A stretch of 64,000 nucleotides of DNA. It comes from JAMZMI01 sp047632435. Its GTDB lineage: Bacteria; Bacteroidota; Bacteroidia; Cytophagales; Cyclobacteriaceae. The stretch lies in the NCBI GenBank assembly GCA_047632435.1, contig JBLICU010000006.1:6427-70426 (forward strand). The letters run 5' to 3'. The notes beneath the pieces are model-generated. The model had not been told where the DNA came from. It did no database searches and was given only the letters and a program-made list of their open reading frames with translations. This document shows, piece after piece, positions 1-8,690 of the stretch (position 1 is its first letter; every line of letters starts with the position of its first letter). The position numbers were made by a program, and so were the translations under genes.

Positions 1-151
1 GGAGGTAAAATGGCCATTTGAAAAGTGTGGCGATTAGTAAAAACCTAACTAATTTCTATGGCCTAACCAAATGAAAATAAAGCAGTGGACTCAAAAAATA
101 GGGACAAATAATAGACAATCACAACGAAAGTGAACGACCAGTTCTAGACAT
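1..151. other. Window edge, no gene recognised
   Basis: No open frame of useful length is visible. One plus-strand frame is open from base 2 to a TAG at 35-37 (about 11 codons) and could be the last codons of a gene starting before the window. The hairpin at 152-182 would suit as its terminator. This is only a possibility. Confidence 0.25.
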
Positions 152-182
152 AAAAAACCTCGGCAATTTGTCGGGGTTTTTT
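152..182 (+). terminator. Probable rho-independent terminator
   Basis: An A-rich arm with AAAAAACC and a CG-rich core pairs with GGTTTTTT, with a short AATTT loop. The plus strand ends in a run of T. It would end transcription coming in from before the window. The A/T symmetry means it could also work on the minus strand for the toxin-antitoxin operon. Confidence 0.6.
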
Positions 183-251
183 ACTTTATGAAAGCAAGGT
201 TTTTACATTTCCTCTAGTGTGGCACTCACGCCGGAAACCCCTAAGTAAGTG

Positions 252-388
252 CGAGCGACCAATTTCACCCCTTCAGGGTTGATCGATTTTCAACATTTCT
301 GGCTATAATCGTTACATCCCTTCAGGATTGATTTTTTTTTGATAAAATGGCTATTGGAAATGAAATTGAATCCTGAAGGGATGATATT
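252..388. repeat. Direct repeat copy 1 (MITE-like), downstream of toxin
   Basis: Bases 252-335 are identical over 84 bp to 1014-1097, and similarity continues with small gaps to about 388/1147. Inside lies a perfect 15-bp inverted repeat: 315-329 (CATCCCTTCAGGATT) against 369-383. The same CCCTTCAGGG-type core also occurs near 268-279. The copies bracket the toxin-antitoxin pair in the same orientation. Confidence 0.85.
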
Positions 389-411
389 AGAAGCATTCGG
401 CACACTTAGCA

Positions 412-717
412 TTAACCTCTCATCCTTATTGGATCTTTCCTAGAATCGAAAAAATCTGTGACATAAATAACATCTCCTTCAATTCTATAGATAATCTTAA
501 AATTGCCCTCAACTATTCTACGGTGACCTTTATTAAGTCTAGCTAAAAATGGTTCCAATTGGTCTTTGTAAGGATGAGTTGAAAGATTATTAGTCACCAT
601 CAACAATTGATCTTTCAGTTCTAAAACTTTTTCAAGCGGAACTTCGAGATCATCCAAATAGAATCTAAGTGATTCTTCCAACCGATCTAGAGATTGGCCA
701 GTAATGTCTACTTTCAT
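412..717 (-). CDS. RelE/ParE-family toxin
   Basis: A 101-residue basic protein with the size and C-terminal pattern of RelE/ParE toxins: a helical N-terminus, then a beta sheet with RRIVEGNFKIIYRI and a VTDFFDSRKDP tail. RelE toxins cleave mRNA on the ribosome and ParE toxins poison gyrase; the sequence alone does not decide which. Its start overlaps the end of the upstream small gene by 4 bases, so the two are very probably co-transcribed as a toxin-antitoxin pair, antitoxin first. The pair sits between two direct repeats, which suggests it was acquired. Confidence 0.8.
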   Translation of the reverse strand: MKVDITGQSLDRLEESLRFYLDDLEVPLEKVLELKDQLLMVTNNLSTHPYKDQLEPFLARLNKGHRRIVEGNFKIIYRIEGDVIYVTDFFDSRKDPIRMRG

Positions 718-932
718 ACCCTCAATCTTCGAGTAATAATAGTATCTGCTTCTTCAACGCTATAAACATTACCTTTTTGAATATCCTTTTCTGAATCAAG
801 GGCACGAATCGTAAGCACTTTTTCCATTTCAGGATCATCAGCCTCTAGAAGAGCCTCCATTCGATTGATTTCAGCTTCGTCGAATTTCATCACCCGTTCA
901 ATCAAATGATATTTTCTCGCTTCAATATTCAT
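714..932 (-). CDS. Probable antitoxin of the RelE/ParE pair
   Basis: A 72-residue acidic protein with an N-terminal helix (MNIEARKYHLIERVMKF) typical of small Bacteroidota antitoxins encoded before ParE-like toxins. The C-terminus (SVEEADTIITRRL) resembles the region that usually wraps the toxin. No clear helix-turn-helix is visible, so DNA binding is not shown. Assignment rests mainly on size, order and the 4-base overlap with the toxin gene. Antitoxins of this type neutralise the toxin by direct binding and usually repress their own operon. Confidence 0.65.
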   Translation of the reverse strand: MNIEARKYHLIERVMKFDEAEINRMEALLEADDPEMEKVLTIRALDSEKDIQKGNVYSVEEADTIITRRLRV

Positions 933-1013
933 AGTAACAAAATAACAACATATCTATTCAAATCGCTACTAACCCCCAAAATCTTTCCCCTCTACACACT
1001 GGGGAAACTCGCA

Positions 1014-1147
1014 CGAGCGACCAATTTCACCCCTTCAGGGTTGATCGATTTTCAACATTTCTGGCTATAATCGTTACATCCCTTCAGGATTGATTTTAGC
1101 TTTGATAAAAATGGCTATTGGAAATGAAATCCCGAAAGGATGATATT
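1014..1147. repeat. Direct repeat copy 2, upstream of antitoxin
   Basis: Second copy of the 252-388 repeat, identical for 84 bp from 1014 to 1097. Its internal inverted repeat has decayed: the right arm reads ATCCCGAAAGGATGAT. The rest of the gap 933-1245 holds another short CCCTAAAAGGG-like core near 1178 and no gene. Confidence 0.85.
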
Positions 1148-1245
1148 CTTCTAAAAAATGATCATCAGACAATAAAACCCTAAAAGGGAGATATTGGAAA
1201 TTATGTAAATACGCCGCTATTCACCTCCTCCGTACAAGTTCGTGA

Positions 1246-2757
1246 TTATTTCCAGGTATCAGTTTCCGCTTGAGGAATAGGAAGAATAAACTTTGGATCT
1301 GTTGCAGGAGTAGCAGGATTTCCGATATCATCATTCCATCTTTTCAGGTCGTGAAAAACCAAACCTTCATATAGAAATTCTCTTTTCTTTTCCAATTTGA
1401 TGCTATCGAGAAGTGCAGCAGGATCATTGAAATCACTTACAAGAACCGCTGGTAGATTTGCCCTTGTGCGGACCATGTTCAAATCGGCAATTGCATCAGC
1501 ATCTGCCGTGTTCGTTTGTTGATAAATCGACTCTGCTCTTGCTAGATATATTTCTGCCAAACGAATCACAGGGATTACCCTGTCTGCACTCATAAATTTG
1601 GATGGTGAATAAAGCGATGTACTGGTAATGTGTCTATAAAAAGCTTCACTCACATCTTCTGACGTGTAGTTTATGTCTGAATCGAGATCCCTCATACCTC
1701 GAAGATCAACGGCACTGAATCTAGGCCCATTTCGGAGAGAGGCTTGTTTGGTGGTCAAGCTACCACTAAGTACCCTGAATGCGCCAATTCCCACACCATT
1801 TAAGGAAGCATAATAATTGGTCAAACCGGTACCACTAGTCACATCACCTGTATTGCTTGATATTGTTTGCTGTATGGCAAAAATGTCTTCGCTACTATTG
1901 ACGAAATTATTAAAGGCATCTACCGGAGTTGCCGCCAATTCAAAAATGCCAGCATCCAGAATATTGTCAGCATGTGTTTCAGCTATGTCATATTGATCTT
2001 TGTGCATGGCGATCCGCATCAAATAAGCCTGACAAGTATAGTAGGAGATATTGGTTCCGTTTGTTCCCAATGGTTGAAGCAGCACAGAAGCTTGATTCAA
2101 GTCCGTTTCTATTTGTGTATAAAAAGCTCCAACGGTGGCTAAAGCTGGCGTTTTGATTTGATCTACTTCGGTAATGGGCTCGGTGAGTAATGGAATAGCG
2201 GACTGGTTTATTGTGCTGATATCGTATTCTGCACCCCATAAACGAATCATTTCGAAATAAAGCATTCCTCGCATGGCAAGCGCTTCGCCCTGAATCTTAT
2301 TTTTATTTGTAGTTACGTTATCAATGTTTTTGAGAATGTTATTAAGTAAATTTTGAACTTCATAGGACCGTCTCCAATTGGATTCGATCCGCACATTGGT
2401 ATTTATTACGTTATTGTCTATAAAATCTGAATAAAGTGGTGCATTCGCTTTATCCCAAGAAACTTCAGAAGCATTTTGTGCAACAAAAAGTGAAGGGATT
2501 AACATGAAATCTCCGCCAAACAATTCACCCCCATCTGAGCCATCATATATTCCTCCAAGGCTGTAATAAGCCCCATACAATGCAGCTGTTATATTCGCTT
2601 CGCTTTTAAATACATCACCACTTATATTTCCATCTGCTTCTACATCCAAAAGGCTATCGCAAGACGCACCAAAAATCAATGTAATGATGAAAATACCGAT
2701 CCATCCTTTTTCTACAATTCTGATAAACTGAGTCATTGGGTTCATTGTGTTTTTCAT
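1246..2757 (-). CDS. SusD/RagB-family nutrient-binding lipoprotein
   Basis: A 503-residue protein with a lipoprotein signal ending in FGASC (Cys about residue 33). The SusD/RagB architecture is present: an N-terminal SusD-like TPR region (MRGMLYFEMIRLWG around residues 160-180) and the C-terminal RagB/SusD domain with RLAEIYLARAE and a terminal KREFLYEGLVFHDLKRW segment. SusD proteins sit on the outer membrane as a lid on SusC and capture oligosaccharides or peptides. It lies 2 bases after the SusC gene in the same direction. No glycosidase, peptidase or sigma/anti-sigma pair lies beside it, so the substrate cannot be inferred. Confidence 0.93.
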   Translation of the reverse strand: MKNTMNPMTQFIRIVEKGWIGIFIITLIFGASCDSLLDVEADGNISGDVFKSEANITAALYGAYYSLGGIYDGSDGGELFGGDFMLIPSLFVAQNASEVSWDKANAPLYSDFIDNNVINTNVRIESNWRRSYEVQNLLNNILKNIDNVTTNKNKIQGEALAMRGMLYFEMIRLWGAEYDISTINQSAIPLLTEPITEVDQIKTPALATVGAFYTQIETDLNQASVLLQPLGTNGTNISYYTCQAYLMRIAMHKDQYDIAETHADNILDAGIFELAATPVDAFNNFVNSSEDIFAIQQTISSNTGDVTSGTGLTNYYASLNGVGIGAFRVLSGSLTTKQASLRNGPRFSAVDLRGMRDLDSDINYTSEDVSEAFYRHITSTSLYSPSKFMSADRVIPVIRLAEIYLARAESIYQQTNTADADAIADLNMVRTRANLPAVLVSDFNDPAALLDSIKLEKKREFLYEGLVFHDLKRWNDDIGNPATPATDPKFILPIPQAETDTWK

Positions 2758-2759
2758 GA

Positions 2760-5700
2760 TTACAGACCGATTTTAATACCTGCCATAAAAATTCTTGGTT
2801 GAGGTGCAGTGAAGTTGTCTACACCTCGGCTTATATTTTGCCCAACAACTCCATCTAGCGGATCCACATAATTTACATCTGGATCATAGCCGATGTAATC
2901 GGAAAATGTCAGAAGGTTTGAGCCCCCTATATATACATCCATATACTCCAATCCCCAGTTTGAAGTCAGTCTTTGTGGAAGATGAAAGGTCAATGTCACA
3001 TTTTTCAATCGGATGTAACTACCGTCTTCTATCCATTTTGTGGAAGGATTGGTATTTTCTTCTGCAAAATTGAAAGCTTGATTGGCCGCCTCAGTATCGC
3101 TCGCAGAATACCATCTATCTGTTTGTGTAGAAAGTTGATTTAACAAAATATATCCACTATTGGCCATGAATTCACCCGTCTCATAGTAGAGGTCCACATC
3201 CCCAACAAACTGAAACATGAAAGACAAGTCAATATTTTTGTAGGAAAGGGAGTTGGTCAATCCACCATAATACCCTGGATTGGGATTTCCTGCATTAATT
3301 CTTTGTGCACGCTCCCATTCATCAGTCAAATACCGATCGCCATATTCATCAAGTTTGAACGCGTATTCATCATCAAGTTCGTCTTGTGTTGGATCTCTAT
3401 TAAGAAAATAGAGCGGGATACCCAGATCTAACCCAATGTCATCCAAATTCTGATTGAAATTTGAATAAACTCCTGCGTATTCTCTCAAATAAAACGTACC
3501 CGCAGATTGGTTTTCCAGAAAAGCACTTGCCCCGATAATGGCGTTAGAGCCATCCAGGTCAGTAATTTTATTTTTATTAAGCGAAATATTGAAAGAGGTA
3601 TTCCAGGAAAACTCATCAGTTTGGACATTGTTCGTATTCAGATTCAACTCAATGCCACTGTTTTCCATAGCGCCAATGTTTTTTAAGATGGAATTGAATC
3701 CACTTGTCTGGCTAACAGGTACTGGGAACAGCAAATCAGTTGTCTTTTTATTGTAGTAGTCAACAGATCCAGTTAGGAAATCACTAATTCCGAACTCTAC
3801 GCCAAGTCCAAGCTGGGCTGTACTTTCCCACTTTAGTTTGGGGTTGGCCAGATTCGAAAGTCTGATCGCTTCATTGTTGTCATAAGCAGCTCGGAAGTAA
3901 TTGCTTCGATACAAAAAATCATCAATTGGCACGTTTCCAATGATCCCATAACTTCCTTTGAATTTTAAGAAGCTGATGGCAGAAACACCGGACATAAAAC
4001 CTTCTTCACTTACCACCCAACCTACAGAGGTGGCAGGAAATGCACCATATCGATTGTCAACTCCAAATTTTGAAGAGCCATCTATCCGACCACTTACCTG
4101 AAGGATGTATTTGTTTTTAAAACTATAATTGGCCCTCGCAAAAGTTGAAATCAAAACATTGATACCTGATGGGATATCAACCACTCTTAATGAAGCATCG
4201 CTCGCTGACAAACCTTGCAGTTGAGAAATGCTGTTGAGGTTAGCTTGTCTAAAGGTGCTTTCAGTACTTGATTGCTGGTAGGAAGCACCCAATACGACAG
4301 AGAATTTGTTTTCTGAATTGATTTCAGGAGAGTAAGTGGCCCAGCCATTAAATATATAATTTTTCAAATTCGTTTCACTGAGCTCTGAGCGCCCGGTAGT
4401 TCCACCTTCCTGAGTTTGTGGTCCTTGTCGCAATTCATTTCTGATATCGCTTACTTCTAAACCTCCATTTACATCTAGGCTTAACGTGTTTGATACGTCA
4501 TAGGTCAGACCTAAACTTGCGATTACACTGTTGTTATATCCCAAATTGTCGGAGAAATTAATCTCAGTTAGTGGATTGTATAAATCACTAAAGACATTAA
4601 GTTCGTAATTGTCAGCTGCGCTATAAGTATCCGATGGAGGGAGGGCTATTGCCTGAAGTGGTGAGCCCAAATCCTGATCCTCTTTTAGCCTCCAGTCTTT
4701 CGTATAGATGTAATTCACATTGGCTTGAGCGGATAATTTAGAGGTGATCTTGCTGTCAAGGGACAATGAACCATTCAACCTGTCAAATCGGTTACCAACC
4801 AAAATTCCTTCCTGGGTATTGTAACCAACCGAAGCAAAATATCCCAGTTTTTCATCACCACCTTGAACCCCGATATTGGCCCTGTGAGAAAGACCAACTT
4901 GAAAAATTTCTTTTTGCCAATCAGTGTTTTTATCCAAGTTTGAATAAAATGCAGGAAGTGTCACGTTATTGCCGCCCAATGATATGGTGGTTATTCCGGA
5001 TGCCTGCCATTCTTGCAACTGGGCGCCAGTATAGTCACCTCTGTAACCCAATGGTTGTAACGCATTCTCAATAACCATTTGATTGAATTGATCCGGTGAC
5101 ATGAGATCGAGATATTTAGGTGTAGTGCTCACACCAAACTGATAATCTGCATCGATTTTCATTTTGCCAGAGCTTCCTGATTTGGTCGTAATGATTACCA
5201 CGCCATTTGCAGCTCGCGATCCATAAATAGCAGCTGCCGACGCGTCTTTGAGTATTTCTATGGAAGCTATGTTGCTTGGGTTAATATTTGACTGATTGCT
5301 TCCCACCAGTGGCACACCATCCACCACGTAAAGAGGCTGATTGGAATTGGAAAGTGAGGAACCGCCTCTTACCCGCACGGTGGTATTTCCTCCCAACTTA
5401 CCACTCGAGTTTTGCACAAACATTCCTGCTGCTTTCCCCTGATTGGCTTGCTCCAGATTGATCAATGGGCTCGCGGCGACATCATCTCCCCCTATCTGGG
5501 CAATGCTTCCGGTGTTTTCATTTTTTGATTGCTTGCCAAATCCAACCGAAAAACTGTCGCCATCACCAGCTAATTCGATTAAACTAAGATTAATTTCTGT
5601 TAATCCTCCTGCAAATATTTTTTGGGTTTTATATCTGTCTAGTGAAAAGACGAGTGTTTCATATCCATCGCCCAGGGAGATTTTAAACAATCCATCGCCC

Positions 5701-5858
5701 GATGTATAGGTAATCGCATTGGTTTCATACACTTTCACTTCAACTCCCGGAATGGGTTTTCCTTGTGCATCAGTTACAGTTCCACTGATGGTAAGCTCCT
5801 GTGCCAAGCTAAGATTTACTGATAATAAAAAGAGTAGGCAGGCGGTAAGTATTTTCAT
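2760..5858 (-). CDS. SusC/RagA-family TonB-dependent outer membrane transporter
   Basis: About 1,030 residues. After a signal peptide (MKILTACLLFLLSVNLSLAQ) come a CarboxypepD_reg-like domain (residues about 22-100), a plug domain with the SusC signature VRVRGGSSLSNSNQPLYVVDG and GVVIITTKSG, then a long beta barrel. It imports large nutrients through the outer membrane using TonB energy and forms a complex with the adjacent SusD. An alternative TTG start at 5900 would put a poor, charged extension before the signal peptide. ATG 5858 fits better and leaves room for the promoter-like sequence at 5898-5931. Confidence 0.95.
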   Translation of the reverse strand: MKILTACLLFLLSVNLSLAQELTISGTVTDAQGKPIPGVEVKVYETNAITYTSGDGLFKISLGDGYETLVFSLDRYKTQKIFAGGLTEINLSLIELAGDGDSFSVGFGKQSKNENTGSIAQIGGDDVAASPLINLEQANQGKAAGMFVQNSSGKLGGNTTVRVRGGSSLSNSNQPLYVVDGVPLVGSNQSNINPSNIASIEILKDASAAAIYGSRAANGVVIITTKSGSSGKMKIDADYQFGVSTTPKYLDLMSPDQFNQMVIENALQPLGYRGDYTGAQLQEWQASGITTISLGGNNVTLPAFYSNLDKNTDWQKEIFQVGLSHRANIGVQGGDEKLGYFASVGYNTQEGILVGNRFDRLNGSLSLDSKITSKLSAQANVNYIYTKDWRLKEDQDLGSPLQAIALPPSDTYSAADNYELNVFSDLYNPLTEINFSDNLGYNNSVIASLGLTYDVSNTLSLDVNGGLEVSDIRNELRQGPQTQEGGTTGRSELSETNLKNYIFNGWATYSPEINSENKFSVVLGASYQQSSTESTFRQANLNSISQLQGLSASDASLRVVDIPSGINVLISTFARANYSFKNKYILQVSGRIDGSSKFGVDNRYGAFPATSVGWVVSEEGFMSGVSAISFLKFKGSYGIIGNVPIDDFLYRSNYFRAAYDNNEAIRLSNLANPKLKWESTAQLGLGVEFGISDFLTGSVDYYNKKTTDLLFPVPVSQTSGFNSILKNIGAMENSGIELNLNTNNVQTDEFSWNTSFNISLNKNKITDLDGSNAIIGASAFLENQSAGTFYLREYAGVYSNFNQNLDDIGLDLGIPLYFLNRDPTQDELDDEYAFKLDEYGDRYLTDEWERAQRINAGNPNPGYYGGLTNSLSYKNIDLSFMFQFVGDVDLYYETGEFMANSGYILLNQLSTQTDRWYSASDTEAANQAFNFAEENTNPSTKWIEDGSYIRLKNVTLTFHLPQRLTSNWGLEYMDVYIGGSNLLTFSDYIGYDPDVNYVDPLDGVVGQNISRGVDNFTAPQPRIFMAGIKIGL

Positions 5859-5897
5859 TGATTGAGATTTTGTTTTAAAAATAACCAGAACCACGTT

Positions 5898-5931
5898 CAA
5901 TTTATACTAAATTCAAAAAAGAGCTGTCAAA
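5898..5931 (-). promoter_or_regulatory. Candidate Bacteroidota-type promoter for susC-susD
   Basis: Read on the minus strand, TTTG (5931-5928) is followed after 21 bases by TATAAATTG (5906-5898). This resembles the -33 TTTG / -7 TAnnTTTG pattern of Bacteroidota sigma factors, though the -7 box is imperfect. The predicted start of transcription would fall about 35 bases before ATG 5858. Confidence 0.35.
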
Positions 5932-5954
5932 ATCAATCATTTTGAATTTCAAAA

Positions 5955-6647
5955 CTATAAGATAATAACCAACTGCCAGCGAAAAGCCCACCTCCATTTC
6001 AATTCATATTGATGGATTCCGGCTTTCTGCATGATAGTTTTCCACTCTGCCCGATGAAAGCCACGTGCAACAGATACGGCGGCATCATTTCTTACCATGT
6101 ATGATTTCGAAAAAAATCGGGTGATCAGCTTTATGGAATAATAGGCCAACCAATGTCGCTGCAAATCATTTACTACGATGGCCACCTTCGCTTGAGTTTT
6201 GAATTGCCTAAAAAGGCTGACAAGTTCATCCTCGGTAAAATGATGAAGAAAGAGGCAACAATGAATCAAATCGAAATGCTTTTTTTGAAATGCGGCATCA
6301 AAGATATTCTCAGCTTCAAAGGTGATGTTTGGCCATTGTTTTGTGTGATTTCTGGCATACTCGATAATGTGTGGATTGGCATCAAAACCAATGAATGAGG
6401 TCTTCTTCTTTCTTTTAAAGGCAATATTGGCCATTTCTATCAAAATGTCTCCACCCCCACATCCAAGATCTGCAACCGATGAAATGTTGTGTGTCTTGAG
6501 TAGATTTTCAAATGAGGAAAGACTTATTTGATTTCCCCCCAGTCTTCGGTTGATAACATCAAGTTCCTTCAGCGTTTGGTCGATCACCGGACCATTGATA
6601 TCCAGATCATCCATGATTTCTAACTCACCGGATCGTTGTTTAAGCAT
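5955..6647 (-). CDS. SAM-dependent methyltransferase of the polyketide cluster
   Basis: A 230-residue class I methyltransferase. The glycine-rich SAM-binding motif VADLGCGGGD lies at about residues 58-67, followed by an acidic strand end (FIGFDANP) and the post-I/II motif DLIHCCLFLHHF. The N-terminal RSGELEIMDDLD...LGG pattern supports the ATG at 6647 over the internal Met. The start overlaps the stop of the type III polyketide synthase by one base (TAATG), so the two are translationally linked. By analogy with SrsB of Streptomyces it probably methylates a phenolic lipid made by the synthase (inference). Confidence 0.85.
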   Translation of the reverse strand: MLKQRSGELEIMDDLDINGPVIDQTLKELDVINRRLGGNQISLSSFENLLKTHNISSVADLGCGGGDILIEMANIAFKRKKKTSFIGFDANPHIIEYARNHTKQWPNITFEAENIFDAAFQKKHFDLIHCCLFLHHFTEDELVSLFRQFKTQAKVAIVVNDLQRHWLAYYSIKLITRFFSKSYMVRNDAAVSVARGFHRAEWKTIMQKAGIHQYELKWRWAFRWQLVIIL

Positions 6648-7753
6648 TAGTTTATGTGGGTTTTGAGCAGCATACTTTCCAGTGTCAATCCTGGCCCAAA
6701 CGCGAAACTGAGAATATTTTTATCATGATCGTTTGCTCTCAATTGCTCCAGTAGCGATTTTAATACAAATAGCACGGTGGGCGATGACATATTGCCATAG
6801 TTCTTCAGTACTTCATAAGAATGGGAATTATCCATTTTGGTGATCCCCAGTTCTTGTTCTATCACCTCAAGGATTCTTTTGCCACCAGGATGGATCGCAA
6901 AAAAATCAACTGCTTCGAGATTCATACCTATCTGATCCAACAATCTATGGGTTAGTTTTTTGATTCCATTTTTAATGGTGTCAGGTACCTGGGGGGAAAG
7001 CTTCATCAGAAAGCCAAGATTGCCAATTTTCCACGACATGTCTTGTTTGGCTGTCAAATCTAGATCGCTATAGAACGAAAGCATCTCGAGGTTTTTTTGC
7101 CCTGTCTTTTTTCCTTTCACTAAAACGGCAGCCGCACCATCAGCAAAAAGTGCGCTGGAGAGTAGATTGTCTTCATCATTGGTTTTTTGAAAATGAATGC
7201 TGCACAGCTCTGCACACACTACAAGGACATTGGCCTCAGGTTGATTAAAGCAAATTTGATGTGCAATTTTGAGCGCATTAAATGCCGCATAACATCCCAT
7301 AAAATTGATTGATGTCCGTTGCACGTCTGTATTCAAATTCAATCTTGAAACCAAATCAATGTCTAGCCCCGGGGCATACATACCTGTGCAGCTCACGGTA
7401 ATCAAATGTGTGATAGAAGATGCCGAAAAACCAACTTCCTGAAAGCAATTTTTGGATGCAGTTTCAGCCATATTGATCGCCTCAGCTTCGTACAATTTCA
7501 TTCGAGCACTCACATCGGGAAACGGCTCTAATGATTGGTCTTTTGGATAAAAGCTGTAATCTTTGATGGCGGCATCATAATCTGCAATTACCGAATGCCT
7601 ATATGTGATGCCACTGGCACGGTAAAGCACTTTCAAAGCTTGTTTTTGCTTATCGTCAAGCGGCATATGCCCAAGCATAAACCTGGAGATTTTATCCTGA
7701 CTGATTCTGTTTTTTGGTACAGCTATTCCAATTGAAGAAATATATGATGGCAT
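6647..7753 (-). CDS. Type III polyketide synthase (chalcone/stilbene synthase family)
   Basis: A 368-residue thiolase-fold enzyme. The Cys-His-Asn catalytic triad is visible: Cys154 in NFMGCYAAFNAL, His288 in FAIHPGGKRI and Asn321 in YGNMSSPTVLF. The C-terminal AFGPGLTLE loop is the family signature GPG. Such enzymes extend a fatty acyl-CoA starter with malonyl-CoA and cyclise it to alkylresorcinols or alkylpyrones. Neighbours are a methyltransferase, a UbiA prenyltransferase and a flavoprotein, so the product is probably a modified, possibly prenylated, phenolic lipid. Starter and ring type cannot be read from sequence. Confidence 0.92.
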   Translation of the reverse strand: MPSYISSIGIAVPKNRISQDKISRFMLGHMPLDDKQKQALKVLYRASGITYRHSVIADYDAAIKDYSFYPKDQSLEPFPDVSARMKLYEAEAINMAETASKNCFQEVGFSASSITHLITVSCTGMYAPGLDIDLVSRLNLNTDVQRTSINFMGCYAAFNALKIAHQICFNQPEANVLVVCAELCSIHFQKTNDEDNLLSSALFADGAAAVLVKGKKTGQKNLEMLSFYSDLDLTAKQDMSWKIGNLGFLMKLSPQVPDTIKNGIKKLTHRLLDQIGMNLEAVDFFAIHPGGKRILEVIEQELGITKMDNSHSYEVLKNYGNMSSPTVLFVLKSLLEQLRANDHDKNILSFAFGPGLTLESMLLKTHIN

Positions 7754-7808
7754 AAAGGCAAGCTTTGGTAATATTACTTAACTTTTGTGAGGAGGTTCAC
7801 ACGACGCT
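7754..7808. promoter_or_regulatory. Divergent promoter region of the PKS and UbiA genes
   Basis: This 55-bp spacer must hold, or lie within, promoters for the minus-strand synthase and the plus-strand UbiA gene. A GAGGAGG purine stretch at 7788-7794 lies 14 bases before the UbiA ATG, long for a Shine-Dalgarno spacing but unusual here because most genes show none. I could not assign a convincing -33/-7 pair. Confidence 0.4.
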
Positions 7809-8690
7809 ATGAAAAAATCAACAATACTACATCTGCGCTTTCCATTCTCCTTTTTCCTGCTGCCAGTGTTTTTGTTCGCTTTGGCACTGGCGCCAAATGT
7901 GATATGGTGGCAAGCCATTTTGACTTTTCTCATTTTACACTTCATGGTATATCCGGCGAGTAATGGATACAACAGTTACTTCGACAAAGATGAAAACAGT
8001 ATTGGCGGCTTAAAGTTTCCACCAAAAGTTTCCAAGGACCTTTATTGGGCGGCCCTTGCACTGGATGTGGTAGCTTTGGCCTTAGGTTTTTTGATTTCAA
8101 ATCTTTTCGTGGCTATGATTTTTATCTATGGCATGATTTCAAAAGCATACAGTCATCCATCGGTCAGACTCAAGAGTAAACCGATAGGTGGTTGGTTGGC
8201 AGCAGGTATTTTTCAGGGATATTTCACTTTCCTGATGGCGATTGTTGGCGTTTCTGGATTTAGGCTCATTGATTTGGGTGGACTTGAACTTCAATTCGCC
8301 GCGGTATTGACCAGTCTCATGCTTTTTGGATCCTACCCTATGACCCAAATCTACCAGCATGAAGAGGATGGCAATAGAGGAGATCGGACACTGAGTTTGA
8401 TGCTTGGTGTACTCGGCACTTTTAATTTTACGGCAGGATTTTTCTCTGTTTCTACGGCCCTTTTTAGCTTGTTTTTTGTGCAATATTATGGATGGGTTCC
8501 GGCTGTGCTTTTCTTAACGATATTATCACCTATTCTGCTTTATTTTTCAAAGTGGTACCTGGCCGTAAGAAAGGATCAAACACTGGCCAACTATGACCGA
8601 ACCATGAAACTCAATTGGATTTCTGCCACCTGTCTGAATGCTTTTTTCATGCTGCTTTACTATCAGTTGAATGGTTTTCCGTGGGTTTGA
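7809..8690 (+). CDS. UbiA-family prenyltransferase
   Basis: A 293-residue membrane protein with about eight hydrophobic spans. Both Asp-rich UbiA motifs are recognisable: NGYNSYFDKDENSIGG at residues 52-67 and YQHEEDGNRGDRT at about 182-194. These bind Mg2+ and the isoprenyl diphosphate. UbiA enzymes join a polyprenyl chain to an aromatic or similar acceptor in the membrane. Divergent from the polyketide synthase and overlapping the flavoprotein gene tail to tail by 28 bases, it probably prenylates the synthase product; a role in menaquinone or another quinone is the alternative. Confidence 0.88.
   Translation: MKKSTILHLRFPFSFFLLPVFLFALALAPNVIWWQAILTFLILHFMVYPASNGYNSYFDKDENSIGGLKFPPKVSKDLYWAALALDVVALALGFLISNLFVAMIFIYGMISKAYSHPSVRLKSKPIGGWLAAGIFQGYFTFLMAIVGVSGFRLIDLGGLELQFAAVLTSLMLFGSYPMTQIYQHEEDGNRGDRTLSLMLGVLGTFNFTAGFFSVSTALFSLFFVQYYGWVPAVLFLTILSPILLYFSKWYLAVRKDQTLANYDRTMKLNWISATCLNAFFMLLYYQLNGFPWV

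Noticed and set aside
1246..5900. Complete polysaccharide utilisation locus
   Set aside because: Only SusC and SusD are present; no glycoside hydrolase, sulfatase, kinase regulator or anti-sigma gene lies beside them.
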